Positions 1-7,000 of a stretch of 7,394 nucleotides of DNA are shown here, one piece after another. This DNA comes from Bacteroidaceae bacterium (GTDB lineage Bacteria; Bacteroidota; Bacteroidia; Bacteroidales; Bacteroidaceae). Location of the stretch: NCBI GenBank assembly GCA_017557475.1, contig JAFYYO010000021.1, positions 1 through 7,394 of the forward strand, given 5' to 3'. The position numbers and the translations under genes are program-made. Position 1 is the stretch's first letter; every line of letters begins with the position of its first letter. Below the pieces are notes generated by a model. The model made no database searches and was not told where the DNA came from. It worked only from the letters and a program-made list of their open reading frames with translations.

Positions 1-732
1 AAGAGCGAGTTCTTGGTTGGGACGCTCCACGCCTGAAACCTCCTCTATCTTCATGCAGTTGAGATAGACCATGATGCCCGATGTCTTCTTGATGATGGTG
101 AGGTCGATGTTGCCGCTCTTATCGGGGAAGATAATGTCTGATGTCAGGACATTATTGTTGTTGCCATTATAACCTCCATTACCTATCGCAGAGCCCGACA
201 TCACCATTTCCTCGCGCCAACAGTTCTCGCCAGTCAGGTCGAAATTGGCTGCCCTTGTTTCCGTCGCCGTTCGCGAGCCGAACATATAGAACCTGTAACC
301 TTTGCTGAGGTCGAGTCCCTTGAAGTGGATGACGCCATAGTCCTGACCGCCTTCCAGGAAGATATAATCCTGTGTGGCACTCTCGATAGCAAGGTCGCCA
401 AGCAAGGATTCTGACGGATTCTGCAAGCCGCCATTCGTGTAGCCGTTGGTCGAGAAACGTGACGAGAGCTGCAGTTTGTAGTCGGTAGCTGTATTGTCCG
501 AAGCAACGAGGCTGATGGTTTGCGGATAGGCTTTATCGGGAGCAGCCGTTCCTTTGCCGAAGATGTTGTTCCAAAAGTGTCCGTTCTTGTCGGCTCCGAC
601 AGTCTTGTAGCCCTGATTAGCCACATTGTTCTGACCGTAGTCGATGTAGAAAGTGCGCTCCACGACCTGTGCTTCGGCACTCAGCATGCTTGTCAGCAAA
701 GCAAGCATCAGCAATATCTTTCCTGCTTTCAT
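1..732 (-). CDS. Secreted protein with N-terminal beta-rich module, C-terminus outside the window (possibly GDSL/SGNH esterase-like)
   Basis: The frame is open from an ATG at 732-730 to the left edge with no stop, giving 244 visible residues. Residues 1-21 form a clear Sec signal peptide: a basic start (MKAGK), a hydrophobic core (ILLMLALLTSML) and a likely signal peptidase I site SAEA|QV. No lipobox cysteine is visible, so the protein is probably periplasmic or secreted. The mature part begins VERTFYIDYG and contains HFWNNI (52-57), GGLQNP (101-106), LLGDLAIESATQDY (110-123), HFKGLDLSKGYRFYMFGSR (136-154) and IDLTIIKKTSGIMVYLNCMKIEEV (209-232). From family memory, this pattern resembles the galactose-binding-like module before GDSL/SGNH acetylesterase domains in Bacteroidota. 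No catalytic block is visible, so the enzyme assignment is a guess. The ATG was chosen because it gives a complete signal peptide and lies about 30-40 nt downstream of a good promoter. Bases before the ATG are pyrimidine-rich with no Shine-Dalgarno, as is usual in Bacteroidota. Confidence is high for a secreted gene and low for its function. Confidence 0.85.
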   Translation of the reverse strand, partial: MKAGKILLMLALLTSMLSAEAQVVERTFYIDYGQNNVANQGYKTVGADKNGHFWNNIFGKGTAAPDKAYPQTISLVASDNTATDYKLQLSSRFSTNGYTNGGLQNPSESLLGDLAIESATQDYIFLEGGQDYGVIHFKGLDLSKGYRFYMFGSRTATETRAANFDLTGENCWREEMVMSGSAIGNGGYNGNNNNVLTSDIIFPDKSGNIDLTIIKKTSGIMVYLNCMKIEEVSGVERPNQELAL

Positions 733-770
733 AGGTAGAAAGAAATCATGTATCCTGTAATAAACTGCTG

Positions 771-802
771 CAAAGATAATATAATTATCTGTAATCTGCA
801 AG
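771..802 (-). promoter_or_regulatory. Candidate Bacteroides-type -33/-7 promoter for the secreted-protein gene
   Basis: Read on the minus strand, TATCTTTG at 778-771 matches the Bacteroidota -7 consensus TAnnTTTG exactly. CTTG at 802-799 approximates the -33 TTTG element, with a spacer of 20 nt (798-779), inside the usual range. Transcription would start near 760-766, leaving a leader of about 30 nt before the ATG at 732. A second -7-like match, TAGTTTTG at 839-832, has no good -33 partner and is less convincing. A perfect AT-rich inverted repeat (775-789) overlaps the -7 element and spacer. This is pattern matching only. Confidence 0.6.
775..789. repeat. AT-rich inverted repeat overlapping the -7 element
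   Basis: GATAAT (775-780) and ATTATC (784-789) are perfect inverted copies separated by ATA. The repeat covers half of the proposed -7 box and the adjacent spacer. It could be a repressor site or simply AT-rich promoter DNA that melts easily. Six-base A/T-rich arms arise by chance fairly often, so only its position makes it notable. Confidence 0.35.
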
Positions 803-820
803 CATTTCATAGGAAATATC

Positions 821-832
821 GTGAAGCCTCAC
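821..832. repeat. Short imperfect inverted repeat between array and promoter
   Basis: GTGA (821-824) and TCAC (829-832) flank AGCC and form a small 4-bp stem. No T-run follows it on the minus strand, so it is not a convincing terminator. Nothing else is recognisable at 803-836. Confidence 0.25.
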
Positions 833-854
833 AAAACTATCCACGTGTACTTTG

Positions 855-874
855 AAAACATAACACGTTATGTT
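855..874 (-). terminator. Weak candidate intrinsic terminator at the last array palindrome
   Basis: On the minus strand the 18-base palindrome 874-857 (arms AACATAAC and GTTATGTT, 2-nt centre) leads into four T residues at 858-855. The stem is AT-rich, the loop is very tight and the T-run is short, so this would be a weak rho-independent terminator. It is the best candidate for the 3' end of the large gene's transcript before the promoter near 771-802. Confidence 0.3.
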
Positions 875-916
875 GGTCATCATAACACGTTATGATTGCA
901 ATCGTAACACGTTATG
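857..916. repeat. Class A palindromes of the array (three copies)
   Basis: Core CATAAC-AC-GTTATG occurs at 859-872 and 881-894, with a one-base variant (CGTAAC...) at 903-916. The first extends to an 18-bp palindrome at 857-874 (AACATAAC / GTTATGTT) and the second to 879-896 (ATCATAAC / GTTATGAT). The flank extensions differ but are still self-complementary. The spacer at 895-902 (ATTGCAAT) is itself a perfect palindrome. On the minus strand the copy at 857-874 runs directly into TTTT (858-855). Confidence 0.9.
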
Positions 917-919
917 TTG

Positions 920-990
920 CCAAACTAGACACGCCTAGTTGGCGAATTAAACATGCCTAGTTGCCAAACTAGACACACCTAGTTGGCGAA
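920..990. repeat. Class B palindromes of the array (two good copies, one diverged)
   Basis: The CTAG-ACACGC-CTAG core occurs at 925-938, its near-identical copy at 969-982 (ACACAC centre), and a diverged copy at 947-960. The neighbouring spacers lengthen the stems: GCCAA at 919-923 and 963-967 (reading G or C at the outer base) faces TTGGC at 939-943 and 983-987, leaving one unpaired A. Each good copy can therefore form a hairpin of about 8-9 bp per arm with a bulged A and a 6-nt loop. The diverged middle copy cannot. Confidence 0.8.
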
Positions 991-1013
991 CTAGGCGTGT
1001 CGTGTTTTCCGAT

Positions 1014-4000
1014 TTACTTCACTTTGAACTTCTCTCCTGCAGTTTGCGACTGGAACTCAGGTGCATAAAGGCAAGTCAAGCGAGCTGGAGGGAGTAGGTA
1101 GTTACCGTTTCGAGTCAAGATCCAATCCTCTTCGATGACATACGTTCCTCGAGGCAAGCGGTCCATGAAGTACTCTGTGCTGGCATCATGCATCGCCTGA
1201 TAATAGCCGATTCCACTTTGCCAACGATAGCCCGAAAGCTGCTGAGCAGGTTCCGCAGCTGCAGGTCTGGGAGCACGAAGGCAGACATATTCGTAATCCT
1301 TATCTGCTGTAATCGTGTATCGAATATGGACTCTGTCTCCCTCACGCAACAGGTTGTTCTGCCCTTCGACTTCTCTGCGAATGGTCATACCCTCGCGATT
1401 AGCCTCAACTTCAGAAGCTGGCAATTGGTACTGAGCATAGACGGCTCCCCAAGAAAGACCGTTCTTATTATTGCTTTGCTTAATTACAAGTTCCTTTGCC
1501 TTGTTGATTTGCTCCGCTTGCTCGCGAACATATCCGTAGGAAACATCTGGCTTCTGCAACTTACGAGTCTGGTTGTCGTAAGTAACAGAGCCGTTCCAAG
1601 TTCCTTCTTGGCTGTGGAAGTCGCTCTGAAGCAAAGCGTAAACGGCATCGGCAGACTGAATAGGACGCTCCCATTCCTGCATTCTCTTCTGCAAGATAAG
1701 CCATTCTGCCATCCCTGCAAGTAAGTCTGTCTCTTTCGGCTCAACTGTTTGAACGGCCTCCATCAAGTTGACATGCGTCTCGACCTTCCTGTCGATGCTC
1801 GTAAAGCTACCACTTGGATAAGCCAGATACATACCGTCTGAATGGCGGAGCAACTCGTGAATGCGAGGCATAAGGGCTTGTGCCTTCTTCTCTTCATCAG
1901 CCTTCTTCAGAACGATTGCCGCAATTGCTCGAGGCTCTCTATCAAGGTCTTCAGCCTGTTTCTTCAGGAGTGAGAGCAAATATTTTGTGTCGTCGTTGCC
2001 CTTTTCCCCATACATTATATATATATATAGGTAGCGAAGTTGGGAGAGAGACAAGGTTGGCTTCTTCTCTTTGCGAAGGTTTTCAACCGATTCATGCATC
2101 TCTTTCTCGAGGTAAGACATCGCTTTGTCGAGAATTTGACGTTCTGGGACGGACAAGATGCCGTCCTTAATCGCACCAAGACGCACAAGAAGTGTGGCTA
2201 CTTCAGTCGTCATCCAAACATTTCCGCTCATGCCTGGGAACCAACCAAACGAGCCATCCGAGTGTTGACGGGCAGAGAGAGCGGAAAGCATCGTCATTCG
2301 TCTTTGCTCTTGCTCCATTTCGTTGAAGAGGGTCAAAATGCGTTGGCGATTGGCTTTCTGCTGCTTGGCTTCCACCATCCACGGCGTTTCGTTGAGCAGG
2401 ATATCTGCCAACTGCTGGTTCTTGACGAGCGGACTCTCCAAAGCCTGCGAGTTCTCTTCATTTGCCCAACACTCGACGACAGTTCGCAAACCCTCATATT
2501 TGTGGGCAAGATGGTAGGCGACACTTCCGCCATAATAGGCAGAGGCAACCGAAAGAACGTCATTTCGAGTTGGAGCCGTCAAGGAAGGCAAGGCCTGCAA
2601 AGCAAGTGTGATAGGCTCAGAAACATGTTCAATTGTCAAGGTCTTATTGACTGCTTTCGGATTGCCGCCAGCAAAGAGACGCTCGAGATTCAAAGTAAGC
2701 GTCGTATCTCCCTTGAGCATATAAGTCTTTGTCTCTGTCACGTTCTGCATATCGGAGAGGACCGGCAGGTAACGCACCTCGCCATCACTACTGTCTTTGG
2801 CTTTCGCAATCCATTGAACGGCAAGGACAGGATGCTCGAGCGTTGCAGTTAAAGGCATCTCATAGACAGCCTCTTTGCCCGGCTCAATGTCGAACTTCAC
2901 CTTCATTCGCTTGACTCCCCACTTATCTTCAGCACAATAAACATCCAAGATGGCTTCGCCTTTCTGTCGCTTATCCGAGGCATTTCGGATGGAAGCAATC
3001 AGCATGGCTTCGTCCCCATTACGCAAGAAGCGAGGCAACGTCAGCTCTGCCATCAGCTCTTTCTTCGCCACGATGGTCTCTTTCCAACGTGTCGTCATCA
3101 TGTCTTTCGTGTGAGCCAAACCCTCGAGATGCCATGAAGTAAGTCCTTCAGGCAAGGTGAAGTCAATGGAAGTCTGCCCCTTACTGTCTGTTCGGAGCTG
3201 CGGATAGAAGAAGGCAAGCTCGGAAAGATTGGAGCGGACATATGCCGTCTCATCAGCTTCAACCACTTCTTCCTCTTCTTCCGGAGTGCTAAGTCCACGC
3301 AGACGCATGGTTGTCTTGCCCAAAGCAGCTGAGTTCTGGACGATATCAAGCCCTGCAATCCGCCCCTCTAAGGCTTGGTCGACTGACTCGAACCCAAGTC
3401 CATCCACATCTTTCATATTGAACTTCTGGACGGCACCTGCATATTCGCGAGCCGGAGGAGCCACCATATTATAGACTCTTTCCTCTAATCTGTTTGATCC
3501 CAAGCGTGTGCTCTTGACGCCTCTTGTCACAGGCGCGCCCGAGAAGAACTCTTCGTTCCAACATCCAAAGTCATAGTCTTCGACAGGAAGGAAGTGAGGC
3601 TTCAGGCTAAGTCCTGCAGAACTAGACGTATTAAACCACTCGTAGCTGTGAACAAGAAGCGACCTATTACGATAGCATGTGCGGTCAACATATAAGCTCA
3701 TGCCATAATAGGCGAGTGCGTCGAGCGAAGCATCGAACATTCCAAGCATGACGTTTGCCGAAGCAGGCTTGCCGTCAGGTCGCGTCAAAGTGAGTTTCCA
3801 AGTCTCCTTTTGCCCAGGTTGCAACTGGTCGCGGAACGTGTCCCAACGCATCCTGAGTCGTGTGTCGGGCTGCTCCTGCTTGAAGTCCAATGAACTATCC
3901 CAGCATTTGCCTTCATTTATAAGCATCAGCGTGACTTGAAGATGATGGCGGAATCGTTCCTCATAAGGCACTTCGAACATCATCGCCTCGTCCGAGAGAT

Positions 4001-7000
4001 GCAGAATCGTATCGCGAACCATGCCCTCCTCGCCAGTCATGATGCAGTAGATCCAAGCCTCTGGCAACGTCGTTCCCACTTGGAAACGGGCAGGACGCTC
4101 AGCCGAAATGGTATCGCAAGGCGTGTAAAGCCACAAGTCATGCTTGCCTATGAGACGCTTGTCGGTGATGGAGAAGATGGTGAACGACGCTTTGAAAGAT
4201 GCCGTATCGCCTTTGACGTTAGCCTTCGCATAAAGGTCATACTTACCAGATGGCAGGGTCCGAAGCACTTCGGGAATGGTGTCCCGACCTGCAGGAACGA
4301 AGAAGTTCTTGACTTCCTTGCCGTCTTGCGTGAGCATACAAAGCACGTCGCCCTGAACAGGCTTGTCGTTACTCGAATAGAGGTCAAAGCGCCAAGGCTT
4401 AAGGGACTCGCGGTTCTCTTGTTCCGGAACGTTTCCACTCATGCGAAGCGGCGTGCTGCAAAGCGTCACACGACTGCTACCTTGCTGTGTCTCACCTTCA
4501 GGACTAAGCACATCAACCGAGAGACGAAGCGTCTGTCCCCATCGCAAGTCTTCCTTCGAAAGTTCCTTCGAGACAGGAACAGTGATGCTGAACTTGCCTT
4601 CTTCGTCAGTATAGAGGGTATCGATGCTGTGCGTCTCGCTTAAACTATTACGCTTGTACCACCAGCTTTGCTGCCAATAGTAAGTACCTGTGACACGGGC
4701 ATTCGCGACAGGCCATTGGCTGTAAGTCAAAGCACAACCTATGAGAGTGATGCTATCGACAGGCAAAGTGATGGCAGGAGCCTCGTCAAATTCCACTTGG
4801 AAGGTTGGCCTGCGATATTCCTCAACACGGATATCGTGGTACTCATTCCCAACATGAATCTGATATTGACCAGGCAAGCCCGACTTCGGAAGTTGCAAGC
4901 TGTCCTGTAAAGTACCAAACTCGTCGGTCTTCAATTTGTGCTTCACGACCTCCTGACTATTGGCGTCATAAAGCACAAGCTCGAACTCTGCACCTGCTTC
5001 GACTTGTGGAGCTTGGTCGTGACTTTGGGTGTAAGCGATACCACCTACATAGACCATTTGTCCTGGACGATAGATGCTGCGGTCGGTATATATTTTGAGA
5101 TGGTGCGCGAGCTTGTCGTCCTTGTCATAATAAGAACGCCATCCGAGGCTTTCCTTCTCGGATGCATTGTCCTCGCCTCTAGATAACTCCACATAAAGAT
5201 AACTCCTGTTCCCGTCAAAGACAATCTCTGCGATGCCCCGGCTGTCTGTCGTCTTTTCCTCGAGCAAAGCGTATTCTTGCCTCTCTCGTTTATAGAAGTC
5301 GACTTTGACGCCTTGTTGTGGTTCGCCGCTTAATGCGTCGGTCACCATGACGCGCTGCCTGTTATCTGGCAAAGCGACTGACATGAAAGTGAGTGCCGAC
5401 ACGGTGAACAGATTGATTCGAGGTTCATAGTCCTCCAGTTTCTCCTTTGTCGTGCCGTCAACGACTAAGGCATAACGGCCAAAACTCGGAGAATGCCACT
5501 TCAGCGTATCGTTCTTTACCTTAAGAGCCTCCACGCCAGTCATGTCGATGGGCAAAGTCTCGACGAGCGTGCCACTACGACGAACCTGCTCTATCTCCGT
5601 ACCATCCTTTTCTACATCACTGAATTCGAAATCAAGGGGCAAACGATACATGGCGATGTTTCCCGTCTGCATATTCTTGATTTTGAGTGGGATGTTGTAG
5701 TCCTTATTGGGATAGATTACCTCGTGGAACCTGCAGGACAATTGAGGATGACGCAATGAAATGAGGCGGTTCTTTATCTGATTTGCCTGCCTACACTTGG
5801 GATAATGCTTCAAAGCCGCTTCCAGCAAATCATATCTTTCCTGAACATCCTTTCCCTGAAGGTTGGCCAGTCGCAAATAAACCTCTGCGCAAGCTGGAAG
5901 GTCGGCATATTCATCCCGCAAACGAAGCAAGAAATCTTCCTCTCCTTCACGCTTATCCTTTTCATAAAAAGAGTCGAGTCGGAGCATCAAGGTCGCTTCG
6001 CGGAGGCCATGACGACGATAGACATCAATAATGTTGCCATAAGTAGGAGCGAAGCCTTGCGTTTCCGAAGAAGAGAGGTCCTGCTTATAAGCTTGCCATA
6101 CGACATGAAGCAAGTCGTTTCCAAAGATACCGTCGTCCTTACCGTCTTCTGTCAAAGGTCTCGAGTCGGGCAGTTTGATGGCATGAAGAGCCTCGAGGTC
6201 TTGCATGGATTGGGCATAGAGATTGGCTGCCCGCTTGTAGTATTCCGATCGACTCCACTCTTGAATACTGTCAGGATGACTCTTAGTTTTACTGTCGTAT
6301 TGTTGCGAACGCCAGGCATTATTGCAGAGCAGATGAGCCATCGCAGCACGATAGATGGCCTGAGCCGTCGGGTTCTTCTCGGCAAGCATCTCAGCCTTGA
6401 GGTTGCGCCAATCGTGGAAGAAACTGTCAGGCGTAATGTCTTCCCGCTTATAATTTTCAGCAAGGACAGCTGCCAAACGCTTTGTCGCCTTTTGAGTCGC
6501 CTTGCCTTTATCCTTATCGTTTTGCAGGACACCTTGCCAAACGGCCCGTTGCAGGTCGCCTTGCTCATTGTCGTCGGCATATTCCCAATACATCGCACCT
6601 CGCAAACCTTGCTCTTTAATGTAGGCACACTTCGTGGCAATAGAGCGCGGATCTTCATAGCCTATCGCCAACTCGCCCTTTTCGTCGGCCAGATATGGAG
6701 CCTTTGCAATATCGTCCCACTTCTTTTTGAGCGTCTGCTTGCCGAGGTCACGATACTTCATATACTCGTTTTCCTTGCCTCTACCATAGAAAGGCATTCC
6801 CAACACAATCTTATCAGCGGGCACTCCTGCCTTGCGATGGGCTACGACGCATTCAGAGGCACAGTTCCAAAAGACGTGCTTCTTCGAGCGATAGAGGGCT
6901 GCATGATGCTTGGGGGCACCGCCCATGTCGTAGGCCATCACGTTGACGAAGTCGAGGTACTGAATGCAGCTTTTGTAGTCAACGAACTGCGCAGTTCCGA

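Larger units (their letters stand above)
837..1012. repeat. 22-bp tandem array of palindromic-core units
   Basis: Eight consecutive 22-bp registers start at 837, 859, 881, 903, 925, 947, 969 and 991. Each holds a roughly 14-bp near-palindromic core and an 8-bp spacer. Units at 859 and 881 share the identical core CATAACACGTTATG, and 903 has one change. Units at 925 and 969 share CTAGACAC(G/A)CCTAG and are 21/22 identical overall; 947 is a diverged copy. Unit 837 is degenerate (about 14 of 22 positions match the second class), and 991 begins as an inverted copy of the second class. The spacers of 903, 925, 947 and 969 alternate TTGCCAAA and TTGGCGAA, giving a 44-bp higher-order period: 917-946 and 961-990 match at 29 of 30 bases. 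The array starts 2 nt after the stop codon of the large gene and would be transcribed with it. It may serve as a 3'-end or RNA-stability structure, or as an ordered protein-binding array, since 22 bp is about two helical turns. Structure is certain; function is unknown. Confidence 0.9.

Noticed and set aside
234..680. 148-residue minus-strand reading frame
   Set aside because: It is rich in S, T and R, has no recognisable motif, and lies in another frame inside the secreted-protein gene, which has a signal peptide and a coherent module.
1004..1010. Plus-strand intrinsic terminator (hairpin ending at 1001 followed by a TTTT run)
   Set aside because: No plus-strand gene leads into it, so there is nothing for it to terminate within this window.
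837..1012. CRISPR array
   Set aside because: The period is only 22 bp, the cores are self-complementary, and the 8-bp intervals are themselves repeated rather than unique. There are no spacers of usable length and no cas genes.
837..1012. Plasmid-type iteron origin
   Set aside because: A 22-bp step fits iterons, but no rep gene, DnaA boxes or AT-rich unwinding region with repeats is seen, and the two-class palindromic cores are unlike iterons, which are usually non-palindromic direct repeats.
3285..3389. Fragment of a TonB-dependent receptor gene inserted as a separate element
   Set aside because: The plug-like peptide is in frame with the flanking macroglobulin domains and has no barrel sequence, repeats or insertion-sequence ends around it.
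3936..4643. Long plus-strand open frames opposite the large gene (also 2040-2852 and 1188-1724)
   Set aside because: They are antisense to conserved macroglobulin sequence, show no domain motifs, and no plus-strand promoter supports them; they are by-products of codon use in the real gene.
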